Origin: Candidatus Latescibacterota bacterium
GTDB lineage: Bacteria > JAAXHH01 > JABIQT01
Assembly (NCBI GenBank): GCA_018667995.1
Contig: JABIQT010001014.1
Coordinates: forward strand, 1-8,286
Reading direction: 5' to 3'
Length of the DNA stretch: 8,286 nucleotides
Part shown: one piece after another, positions 1 through 5,690 of the stretch
Layout of the letters: the number at the start of each line of letters is the position of its first letter
Numbering within the stretch: the stretch's first letter is position 1
Notes under the pieces: model-generated
Told to the model about the DNA's origin: nothing
Database searches by the model: none
What the model saw: only the letters and a program-made list of their open reading frames with translations
Position numbers and translations under genes: made by a program

Positions 1-215
1 AAGACGTCCTGACAGTATATCAGCACCGGCGCGGATGGCTAATGCTCAAACGAGGAGCACAGGGAGGAAGGCGCCTCCACTACGTAGCCTCAGAGACCTT
101 CGCGCCTGCTGGAGCACCCGCGGTCCGTATTCGATTCGAGGTTGCGAATGGATCCGCACGGACCGTTACGGTACATGACCCGATTCCGTTGGTCAAGGCG
201 GTCCGCGAGGCATAA
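1..215 (+). CDS. 3' end of an unidentified protein (partial)
   Basis: An open frame enters from the left edge (first full codon at position 3) and ends at TAA 213-215, giving about 70 C-terminal residues. The tail alternates beta-strand-like stretches (VLTVYQ, LHYVA, VRIRFEV, ARTVTVHD) and ends VKAVREA. The order 'strand, F-x-P, R-F-x-V-x-N-G, V-T-V-x-D-P' resembles the small beta domain that closes some serine hydrolases of the beta-lactamase or S41-peptidase type, but this is an impression only, because the catalytic part lies outside the window. The stop sits just 6 nt before the -35 box of the next transcription unit. No hairpin followed by a T-run terminates it before that promoter, so some read-through is possible. 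Confidence 0.6.
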   Translation, partial: DVLTVYQHRRGWLMLKRGAQGGRRLHYVASETFAPAGAPAVRIRFEVANGSARTVTVHDPIPLVKAVREA

Positions 216-221
216 TCAGGT

Positions 222-250
222 TTGACAGTCCGGCATGCGCACCATATAAT
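222..250 (+). promoter_or_regulatory. Perfect-consensus sigma70 promoter
   Basis: TTGACA at 222-227 and TATAAT at 245-250 are separated by exactly 17 bp, so every base of both hexamers and the spacing match the housekeeping consensus. Transcription should start near 257, giving a leader of about 50 nt before the small protein at 306. Two copies of TGCGCA (236-241 and 250-255) flank the -10 box, 14 bp apart, and the second lies in the palindrome ATGCGCAT (249-256). This arrangement could hold a repressor, because a perfect promoter is usually restrained, but operator function is inference. Confidence 0.85.
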
Positions 251-291
251 GCGCATCGTATTTGACACTATCCCTAGTCAGAACACGACGC

Positions 292-297
292 AGGAGA
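292..297 (+). promoter_or_regulatory. Ribosome binding site that sets the start of the small protein
   Basis: AGGAGA at 292-297 lies 8 nt before ATG 306 and selects that codon. A longer in-frame reading beginning at TTG 222 would start inside the -35 box of the promoter, upstream of the transcript, and can be discarded. Confidence 0.8.
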
Positions 298-305
298 CTG
301 CCACC

Positions 306-476
306 ATGAAAAAACAAAAGGTTGATGTGCTCGATGCCATCAAGGCACACGAGACGACCAAAAACATGACGGACGAGGAAATGATCGCATATGCAAAGAA
401 GAAGAAAGGCGCGGCGAGAATCGACTCCGCGCGTCTCGTCCGCGCTATGCGAAATAAGCGCAAGAAGGCCGAATAA
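306..476 (+). CDS. Small highly basic hypothetical protein (56 aa)
   Basis: I do not recognise this protein. It has 56 residues with 17 Lys/Arg against 8 Asp/Glu, and no hydrophobic segment, so it should be a soluble cytoplasmic protein. Residues 5-30 read as an amphipathic helix pair (VDVLDAIKAHE, then MTDEEMIAYA). A KKKK run follows at 31-34, and the tail (residues 38-54) is a basic helix of the form IDSARLVRAMRNKRKK. The tail recalls the C-terminal helix of some small VapB-like antitoxins or nucleic-acid-binding proteins, but no toxin gene sits beside it, so that reading is weak. It has a strong AGGAG ribosome site and sits directly behind the perfect promoter, so high expression is expected. 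The dioxygenase gene begins 3 nt after its stop, which indicates co-transcription and possible translational coupling. Confidence 0.75.
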   Translation: MKKQKVDVLDAIKAHETTKNMTDEEMIAYAKKKKGAARIDSARLVRAMRNKRKKAE

Positions 477-479
477 GAC

Positions 480-1259
480 GTGGGCACCATGAGTCTATTT
501 ACCGAGCATGAGTTGGCTGATTTCAAGCGCGATGGATTTGTCAAAGTTACAGGTCTTGTAGAACCATCACTGATAGACCGAATCCTGGAATACACGGACG
601 GGGCGGTCGCAAAGCACGTGGGGCCCATCGAGTATGAGTCTGATCTGGGCTATCCGGGGGCACCCGATTCACGTGACGCTCCCGGCGGTGATACTGTACG
701 TCGCCTGCTCAAAGCCTTCGGACGCGACCCCTCCTTTACGGAGCTTGCGAGTCATCCACAAATAGTGACCCGTCTTCGGCAACTGCTGGGTTCAGAATTG
801 GTGCTCCCGCTCGCCCACCACAATTGCGTCATGGTCAAAGCCCCTTGTTATGGAACAGCCACGGGTTGGCATCAGGATATCCGATACTGGCGATTCAGAC
901 AGCCGAAACTAGTCACCATGCTTTTAGCGCTCAGCCCGGCTACGGAGACCAATGGCTGTCTGAAGGTCATCCCAGGATCTCATGTTCTGACTCTTGCCGA
1001 AGATCGGTTGGATACGGCGGAATTCTTGCGAGAAGATCATCCGGATAATCAGGAATTGATACACGCTTCAGTGCCATTAACGATGCAGGCAGGAGATGTC
1101 GCGTTCTTCCATTGCCGAACTTTTCACGCAGCCGGCAGTAACCAGAATGAGCTGGCCAGAAAATCTGTGCTTTTCACATATCGATCCTCGGACAACCCTC
1201 CAATTGCCGGTACGCGGTCCAGCATGTCACCGGAACTGCTGCTCCACGCGGAAGAGTAA
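480..1259 (+). CDS. PhyH-family Fe(II)/2-oxoglutarate-dependent dioxygenase
   Basis: This is a 259-residue enzyme of the phytanoyl-CoA dioxygenase (PhyH) family, which uses O2 and 2-oxoglutarate to hydroxylate a small molecule. Seen in the sequence: the double-stranded beta-helix iron triad as H131-x-D133 (in GWHQDIRYW) and distal H216 (in TFHAAGSN), with R227 eleven residues later in the position that binds the 2-oxoglutarate carboxylate; human PhyH has the same His-Arg spacing. Further family marks are NGCLKVIPGSH (158-168) and MQAGDVAFFH (202-211). Length is normal for bacterial members. The start is ambiguous. GTG 480 lies 11 nt after AAGAAGG (462-468), while ATG 489, giving MSLFTEHELADF, is the more usual family start but has a poorer ribosome site. 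It follows the small basic protein by 3 nt and should share its promoter. The substrate is unknown; lipid, amino-acid and sugar-linked substrates all occur in this family. Confidence 0.9.
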   Translation: MGTMSLFTEHELADFKRDGFVKVTGLVEPSLIDRILEYTDGAVAKHVGPIEYESDLGYPGAPDSRDAPGGDTVRRLLKAFGRDPSFTELASHPQIVTRLRQLLGSELVLPLAHHNCVMVKAPCYGTATGWHQDIRYWRFRQPKLVTMLLALSPATETNGCLKVIPGSHVLTLAEDRLDTAEFLREDHPDNQELIHASVPLTMQAGDVAFFHCRTFHAAGSNQNELARKSVLFTYRSSDNPPIAGTRSSMSPELLLHAEE

Positions 1260-1735
1260 CCACCGCCAGTCGCTCTCCAGGCGGAGTATGGTGAGCGGCT
1301 TCCCAAGCACTGTTCTGAGATTCCTTCACGGGGCTTGCACATGCTTCCGGGAATCCTGCTCGCCGGGAGACACAAGCCAATCTGCGGACCTGCGCCAGTA
1401 CCACTCGTGACCTCTCCGGCTCCATTTCCTCTCATCCCGACCATGCAAAACACCCACAAACCAAGAATACGGTCAATTGCACCTGGTTCGATATCAGAAC
1501 CATACGAAATCTGCGTCACGGCCGACGCGCATCGTTGACGCATGAATGCGTTGACATCACGGGCCAAGATCCGTAGCCTATAGCCCCGAATGACTGGGAT
1601 AGTTCTTCTCTCCAATGGATCGATATCTTTGAAAGATTCGATACCATTTTACTGCCGTTCAACATGGTTCCGTCCATAGTCATCAGGACCCAACATAGAC
1701 CTCCTATCTGATATCGAGAATTATCAAATTACACC
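1260..1735. other. 476-nt non-coding region with inverted repeats, no convincing gene
   Basis: I see no supportable gene here on either strand. The readable frames have biased composition, no ribosome site and no family resemblance. Small structures are present. An ACGCAT-GA-ATGCGT inverted repeat (1538-1551) sits between two CGTTGAC direct repeats (1533-1539 and 1549-1555). ATCTTT-G-AAAGAT lies at 1625-1637, and TGATA-N8-TATCA at 1709-1726 just before the GT4 start. No hairpin with a T-run follows the dioxygenase gene, so its terminator is not evident. The region separates the dioxygenase unit from the glycosyltransferase unit and probably contains the promoter of the latter. Confidence 0.6.
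1551..1579 (+). promoter_or_regulatory. Weak candidate promoter upstream of the glycosyltransferase cluster
   Basis: TTGACA at 1551-1556 is a perfect -35 box. At 17 bp it faces TAGCCT (1574-1579), a poor -10 with three matches. It overlaps the ACGCAT/ATGCGT inverted repeat at its upstream edge. The leader to the GT4 start would be about 150 nt. It is listed because no better promoter is visible in the gap. Confidence 0.25.
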
Positions 1736-2944
1736 ATGAACATCCTGTATACAATCACCCGGTACTGGCCAGCCATAGGCGGTGCTGAAACGCATGTGCG
1801 CCAGATCGCTACAGAACTCTCTAACGAGCATGGTGTACATGTAATCGCCCACAGTATGGACCAGAGAGTCGATCCCGTCTACGTATCTACGGTGGGTACG
1901 CCTGCTGAAGATCAAACGTATATGGACGGTTCGGCAACGGTCCATATACCGGGCATTACGGCGATCGAGCGACTGCGCCTGAGACCCGCATCACGACTCT
2001 ATCACTATCCCTTGACGAAGCGGACCAGCTATCGGTTTTATGCGTCGGTCTTCGCTACGAAAATGGAGCAGTTAATCCGTGAACATCAAATAGACATTGT
2101 TCACAATGTACTGGTAGGCACCGAGTTGCTCAGCCAATGTTCGCTCGAAATCGCCCACAAACTAGGATTGCCTTTCGTCATAACGCCACTGGTACACGAA
2201 GGCATCTGGGGTGACAGCGAATATTGCTTTGAGATATACCGTAAAGCCGACGCGGTGGTGGCACTCTTGGACGTGGAGCGAAGGCTGTATCTCAACAATG
2301 GAGTGCCCGAAAGCCGCTCACATATCGTTGGTGTCAGTCCTGTGATAGCCGAGACATTTGACGCTGAGGCGTTCAGAGCGCATCACCACATCGGTGGCAG
2401 AATCGTGCTGTTCGTGGGGCGTCAAGTAAGAAGCAAGGGGTACGCCGAACTTCTGGAAGCGGCGCCGCTGGTGTGGCAGCAGCATCCGGACGTATCATTT
2501 ATCTTTGTAGGACCATCAGAAGAAGCCGAATATAGCGTGGATCATGACGGCGACAAACGCATTCTTCGACTCGGGCCTCTCTCTGACTCGGAGAAGAGCA
2601 GCGCCCTGGCAGCCTGCGACATATTCTGCCTGCCCTCTGTTAGCGAGATCATGCCAACTGCCATACTCGAGGCCTGGCAGTTCGGCAAACCGGTCATTGG
2701 TGGAGACATTCCGGCACTCCGTGAACTGATTGAAGACAAGGGAGCCGGGTTGAATGTGGCCCAAAATCCGGAGGCCATTGCACAGTCCCTCATAGGACTT
2801 CTGGATGATCCCGACTACGCGCGGCAACTAGGCGAACAAGGTAAAGCCAGAGTCGAGGAACACTATACGACTCGGCGGGTAGCCTCCAGGCTGGAAGAGC
2901 TCTATGGAGAATTGTGCGGGAGAAACCTGGGGCAACACTCATAG
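1736..2944 (+). CDS. Glycosyltransferase family 4 (GT-B fold)
   Basis: This 402-residue retaining GT4 enzyme transfers a sugar from a nucleotide donor onto a growing glycan at the cytoplasmic face of the membrane. Seen in the sequence: an N-terminal acceptor domain opening MNILYTITRYWPAIGGAETH with the glycine-rich loop G15-G16-A-E18; a linker near residue 200; and a C-terminal donor domain with FVGR (226-229) and K234, which usually hold the donor phosphates. The diagnostic E-x7-E motif is E304...E312 within SEIMPTAILEA, followed by GKPVIGGDIPALRE (317-330). Length is typical. No signal peptide or membrane segment is seen. ATG 1736 is chosen because the canonical N-terminus begins there, although no good ribosome site precedes it (only CGAGAA near 1715). 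The next glycosyltransferase starts 86 nt after its stop on the same strand. Sugar and linkage specificity cannot be read from sequence. Confidence 0.93.
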   Translation: MNILYTITRYWPAIGGAETHVRQIATELSNEHGVHVIAHSMDQRVDPVYVSTVGTPAEDQTYMDGSATVHIPGITAIERLRLRPASRLYHYPLTKRTSYRFYASVFATKMEQLIREHQIDIVHNVLVGTELLSQCSLEIAHKLGLPFVITPLVHEGIWGDSEYCFEIYRKADAVVALLDVERRLYLNNGVPESRSHIVGVSPVIAETFDAEAFRAHHHIGGRIVLFVGRQVRSKGYAELLEAAPLVWQQHPDVSFIFVGPSEEAEYSVDHDGDKRILRLGPLSDSEKSSALAACDIFCLPSVSEIMPTAILEAWQFGKPVIGGDIPALRELIEDKGAGLNVAQNPEAIAQSLIGLLDDPDYARQLGEQGKARVEEHYTTRRVASRLEELYGELCGRNLGQHS

Positions 2945-3030
2945 ATATCTCATTTGAAGTTTACCTTAGCCACGGCGCATACTATTTTGTCAGCCATGAA
3001 CCTTGTACAACCCCTCAGGAATAGCCATTT

Positions 3031-3933
3031 ATGCTCCGGGTTAGTGTCATTACACCCACCTATAACCGTCCTCATCTGCTGAAAAAACTGCTCGATTCTC
3101 TGGTCCAGCAGAGCGTATCGGCGGAGCGCTACGAAGTGATTGTGGTGAGCGACGGGTCAACAGACGGCACGCATGCTTTTCTGGACGCCTACTGTGCGGA
3201 GCACAAAACATTTCGTTACATCGTCCAGGAAAACCAGGGACCGGCTGCTGCAAGAAACTGCGGACTTGAGGCGGCGAAAGGCAATATTATCGCCTATACG
3301 GATGACGATTGCATAGCTGATCCGGACTGGATAGGAGAGATAGTAGATCTCTTTGATACGCAGCCTGAAGTGATCGGCATGGAGGGACGGACTGTCACGA
3401 TCGATGATCAGGTAACGCCCTTCACCCATCAGGTTGTGGGCTCGGGTGAATGCTATGCCAGCTGCAACGCCGCCTACCGCCGAGAACCACTGCGTGAAGT
3501 AGGCGGGTTTGACCGCAGTTTCTTTTACGGTAATGAGGATGTGGACGTAGCCTGGCGGATCATGAAACTGGGCACCGTTGTATACAACGAACGCATGGTC
3601 ATTATACATCCGCCCATTCCGCTGACATTCATGAAGTTCGTACGGGTTCCCGAGACGTACGGTGTAGAAATACTGCTACACAAACGCCATCCTGAGAAAT
3701 ACCGGAAGGTTAAGAAACACAATCCGTTGTACGTAGTATTCTTATCGATCGGGCTCCGCTACTTGCCTGGCGAGATGATCCGGTTCGGGCGCATGTGTGC
3801 TGGTATGCCTGGCCTCTGGCTGAAGACTATGGCAGGGCTGCTGGTTCGCCGCGTTTGGTTGCTGCTGGTGGCGCCCCGACTGCTCGCCATGTACTGCGGC
3901 CTGGTGAAGGAGAATAAGTCGTATGTCTCCTGA
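3031..3933 (+). CDS. Glycosyltransferase family 2 (GT-A fold), first of a pair
   Basis: This 300-residue inverting GT2 enzyme has the GT-A order intact: VSVITPTYNRP (4-14), the nucleotide-binding VSDGSTDG (39-46, with D41), QGPAAARNCGLEAAKG (69-84), the metal-binding DDD at 91-93, and the acceptor/catalytic region with G-G-F (158-160) and E169-D170 in YGNEDVDVAWR. The C-terminal part (about 231-292) holds two hydrophobic stretches, NPLYVVFLSIGL and a longer one around VWLLLVAPRLLAMYCGL, broken by arginines. It therefore probably sits on the inner membrane and may act on a lipid-linked acceptor. AGGA (3017-3020) precedes ATG 3031 by 10 nt. The 86-nt gap before it has no clear terminator or promoter, so it is likely in the same operon as the GT4 gene. 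Its 3' end overlaps the next gene by 11 nt. Donor sugar unknown. Confidence 0.92.
   Translation: MLRVSVITPTYNRPHLLKKLLDSLVQQSVSAERYEVIVVSDGSTDGTHAFLDAYCAEHKTFRYIVQENQGPAAARNCGLEAAKGNIIAYTDDDCIADPDWIGEIVDLFDTQPEVIGMEGRTVTIDDQVTPFTHQVVGSGECYASCNAAYRREPLREVGGFDRSFFYGNEDVDVAWRIMKLGTVVYNERMVIIHPPIPLTFMKFVRVPETYGVEILLHKRHPEKYRKVKKHNPLYVVFLSIGLRYLPGEMIRFGRMCAGMPGLWLKTMAGLLVRRVWLLLVAPRLLAMYCGLVKENKSYVS
3907..3912 (+). promoter_or_regulatory. Ribosome binding site inside the upstream gene for the second GT2
   Basis: AAGGAG at 3907-3912 lies 10 nt before ATG 3923 and within the last codons of the preceding glycosyltransferase. The new start precedes the old stop, so ribosomes finishing one protein can start the next, which argues for coupled synthesis of the two enzymes. 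Confidence 0.75.
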
Positions 3934-4885
3934 CCCGGACGAGGAACAATACGCAGCCCATGCACCGAAGGGCTCTGAGGAAACTCAACGCACGGATCTC
4001 CCTCCGGACATCACCATCTGTATCGTCAGTTGGAATCGTGCGGATCTGCTGGAGCAGTGCCTCCAATCCATCTACGCAACCGAGCAGGCAGTGACCTTCG
4101 AAGTTATCGTCGTAGACAATGCCTCCGGCGACTCCAGTCCTGACATGGTGTCACGTCGATTTCCGCAGGTCCAGATACTGGTGAACGCGGATAACCGTGG
4201 TTTCGGCAGGGCGAATAATCAGGCTATCGAAATTGGCCGCGGACGCTACTTCCTGATTCTGAATCCGGATACCCTGTTGATGGACCGTACTCTCAACAAC
4301 ATGGTAGCATTTCTGGAGGATCATCCACGTGCCGCTGTGGCTACTGGCAAGGTCTACGAGTCGGACCGTCTCGATGAAGTTCGTATCTCATACGATTACA
4401 ACGACCTCACTCCCGGATTCCTGTTCCGAAACGACCTGGCTACGGTGGGCGGCCTTCACAGACTCTTCCCAGGTAATGATCGAATAGCAGCTTGGGTTTG
4501 GGGCGGTTCAGATCCTGAATTAGCGCAGCGGGTGAGTCAGGTTACTGGAGCTTTCATGGGCGTGCGGCGTGAGGCCATCGATGAGGTGGGAATGTTCGAT
4601 GAGCGGTACTTTCTCTACATGGAGGAGACAGATTGGTGTCGCCGATTCCGACAAGCCGGGTGGGAGATCTACTACACGCCGGAGTCAGCCATCGTCCACA
4701 TTTCCGAGGGCAGCAGTCAGCTCAGGACAGATCGCAATCAGCTGTACTACGACAGTATTAAACTTTACCTGCACAAACACTTCGGCTGGTCCGGCCGATT
4801 GATGTACCAGTGCCAGGAGAATCTTCTATTCGGGCCCCTGCGGCACGTACGACGGTTCCTGAAGCGTATTCAAGGAGGCGCATAG
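3923..4885 (+). CDS. Glycosyltransferase family 2, rhamnosyltransferase (WbbL) type
   Basis: This 320-residue inverting GT2 enzyme resembles WbbL-like rhamnosyltransferases. Seen in the sequence: ITICIVSWNRADLLEQCLQSI (30-50), the donor site VVDNASGD (63-70, with D65), NRGFGRANNQ (91-100), the metal motif NPD at 114-116 (LILNPDTLL), and the long signature VTGAFMGVRREAIDEVGMFDERYFLYMEETDWCRR (207-241) with the catalytic-region E234-E235-T-D237 and IVHISEGSS (258-265, H259). The first 28 residues are polar and acidic (SPDPDEEQ...), an extension ahead of the usual start of the fold. The good ribosome site and overlap with the upstream gene favour ATG 3923 anyway. It probably adds a deoxyhexose such as rhamnose, by family resemblance only. 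It ends 50 nt before the convergent Rieske gene, and no strong terminator hairpin is visible between them. Confidence 0.92.
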   Translation: MSPDPDEEQYAAHAPKGSEETQRTDLPPDITICIVSWNRADLLEQCLQSIYATEQAVTFEVIVVDNASGDSSPDMVSRRFPQVQILVNADNRGFGRANNQAIEIGRGRYFLILNPDTLLMDRTLNNMVAFLEDHPRAAVATGKVYESDRLDEVRISYDYNDLTPGFLFRNDLATVGGLHRLFPGNDRIAAWVWGGSDPELAQRVSQVTGAFMGVRREAIDEVGMFDERYFLYMEETDWCRRFRQAGWEIYYTPESAIVHISEGSSQLRTDRNQLYYDSIKLYLHKHFGWSGRLMYQCQENLLFGPLRHVRRFLKRIQGGA

Positions 4886-4935
4886 ACGCTCTTCGGTCTT
4901 TCTACCTCATCTACATTTCGCTCCAAACGCCGTCC

Positions 4936-5415
4936 TTACTGCACGGTGATTACCAACTCGTCACCCTCTACTCTGGTGACATAGGATTTGAGCGGCCGGC
5001 GTGGCGGGCCCCACTTGGGTTCACCGTTGGTATCGAACTGGGCGTTATGACAGGGACACAGGAAGCGACCACGTGCAGGATCATAGCTCACGATATTGCA
5101 GGCCTCATGAGTACAAAGCCCGGACAGAGCCCGGAACACACCGGGAGAAGCCTGAACAGCGATGATAGGTATGGAGGGATGCTCCAGAAAAACGGCCATG
5201 CCAGGTTTCGACAAGGGAGCGCCCGCTGCCAAGGAAAGTCTGTAGGCGCCGTTGGTGATCGGCGCCTGCATCACCTCCATATTGGTTTTGAGTCCGCATC
5301 CGCTCAGGCTAGTCCCGGCGAGCGCTGCCGCGATGAGGCAGGACGCGGCACGGCACGAGCATCGGAGAAAGACACGCCTGTCCATACTAGTGTCAGAATC
5401 AATCTGTTCTTTCAA
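4936..5415 (-). CDS. Tat-exported Rieske [2Fe-2S] lipoprotein
   Basis: This 159-residue Rieske iron-sulfur protein should carry one electron at a time outside the cytoplasmic membrane. The cluster ligands are complete: C101-T-H103 and C120-P-C-H123, with the C106 and C122 pair that forms the stabilising disulfide in bc1/b6f-type Rieske proteins. After the second box come GPPRRPLKSY (136-145) and a terminal beta strand typical of the domain. The N-terminus has a twin-arginine motif (R13-R14-V-F-L-R), a hydrophobic stretch (27-38) and a lipobox LSGC at 37-40, so it is probably folded and loaded in the cytoplasm, exported by Tat and lipidated at C40. The start is TTG 5415, because GAAAGAGG lies 7 nt upstream, whereas ATG 5385 has no ribosome site. 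No partner cytochrome b or oxidase subunit is in view. The redox partner is unknown. Confidence 0.9.
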   Translation of the reverse strand: MKEQIDSDTSMDRRVFLRCSCRAASCLIAAALAGTSLSGCGLKTNMEVMQAPITNGAYRLSLAAGAPLSKPGMAVFLEHPSIPIIAVQASPGVFRALSGLCTHEACNIVSYDPARGRFLCPCHNAQFDTNGEPKWGPPRRPLKSYVTRVEGDELVITVQ

Positions 5416-5422
5416 CTCGTTG

Positions 5423-5430
5423 CCTCTTTC
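5423..5430 (-). promoter_or_regulatory. Ribosome binding site deciding a TTG start for the Rieske gene
   Basis: On the minus strand GAAAGAGG (plus positions 5423-5430) sits 7 nt before TTG 5415. The alternative ATG ten codons later lacks any purine-rich site. The rare TTG start may limit translation. Confidence 0.65.
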
Positions 5431-5460
5431 TTGTACTTACTTAGATCTTCGGCGGGTAGA

Positions 5461-5479
5461 AGAAGCCGGCTTCTGCCGG
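5461..5479. repeat. 14-bp perfect palindrome overlapping a GC-rich hairpin in the Rieske leader
   Basis: AGAAGCCGGCTTCT (5461-5474) is perfectly self-complementary. It overlaps a second stem, CCGGC-TTCT-GCCGG (5466-5479); the two pairings are mutually exclusive. On the Rieske transcript the second stem is followed by CTTCTTCT, which gives a weak attenuator-like look. The element lies about 45-65 nt downstream of the predicted minus-strand start site. It could be a protein operator or an RNA structure. The function is inferred. Confidence 0.6.
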
Positions 5480-5523
5480 TTCGTAAAGCGCTGTCAATCC
5501 GATGTCCTGCAGAGATATATCAG

Positions 5524-5551
5524 AATATACCAGCCGCAGCAGGTGTGTCAA
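5524..5551 (-). promoter_or_regulatory. Minus-strand sigma70 promoter for the Rieske gene
   Basis: Reading the minus strand, TTGACA (plus 5551-5546) and TATATT (plus 5529-5524) are spaced 16 bp apart. The -35 is perfect and the -10 matches five of six. Transcription would begin near 5517 and leave a leader of about 100 nt that contains the palindrome/hairpin at 5461-5479. Confidence 0.65.
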
Positions 5552-5599
5552 GATGCCGCCACAACTCGAATTCGGCTACACTATTTGGTCTCGGATTGC

Positions 5600-5628
5600 T
5601 TGACAGAGCGATGCATGTTTAATACCAT
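5600..5628 (+). promoter_or_regulatory. Plus-strand sigma70 promoter for the patatin gene
   Basis: TTGACA at 5600-5605 and TACCAT at 5623-5628 are 17 bp apart. The -35 is perfect and the -10 matches four of six. The leader would be about 55 nt and contains the ribosome site GGAGA (5679-5683). The promoter lies back to back with the Rieske promoter, the two -35 boxes about 50 bp apart, so a single bound regulator could affect both. Confidence 0.6.
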
Positions 5629-5690
5629 CCCTACTCCTCCTACAAAACCAAATCATCCCACTTTTCCGTGAATCGACCGGAGACACGAAT

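Noticed and set aside
262-267. Second TTGACA just after the perfect promoter
   Set aside because: No acceptable -10 box lies 15-19 bp downstream, and the position falls in the transcribed leader.
222-305. N-terminal extension of the small basic protein starting at TTG 222
   Set aside because: The extension covers the promoter itself and would lie upstream of the transcript start. ATG 306 has a good ribosome site.
1124-1615. Minus-strand open frame of 163 residues
   Set aside because: It overlaps the end of the dioxygenase gene, has no recognisable domain and no ribosome site. Its part beyond the dioxygenase is not convincing coding sequence.
1699-1705. AGGAGGT on the minus strand beside an ATG
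   Set aside because: The Shine-Dalgarno match is perfect, but it is too close to the ATG (1-2 nt), and the frame stops after 15 codons.
4886-4935. Possible bidirectional terminator between the convergent glycosyltransferase and Rieske genes
   Set aside because: Only short imperfect complementarity is visible and there is no T-run on either strand.
4810-5622. Long plus-strand open frame of 270 residues
   Set aside because: It lies across the Rieske gene on the opposite strand, has no family motifs and no ribosome site, whereas the minus-strand frame has complete Rieske ligands and an export signal.
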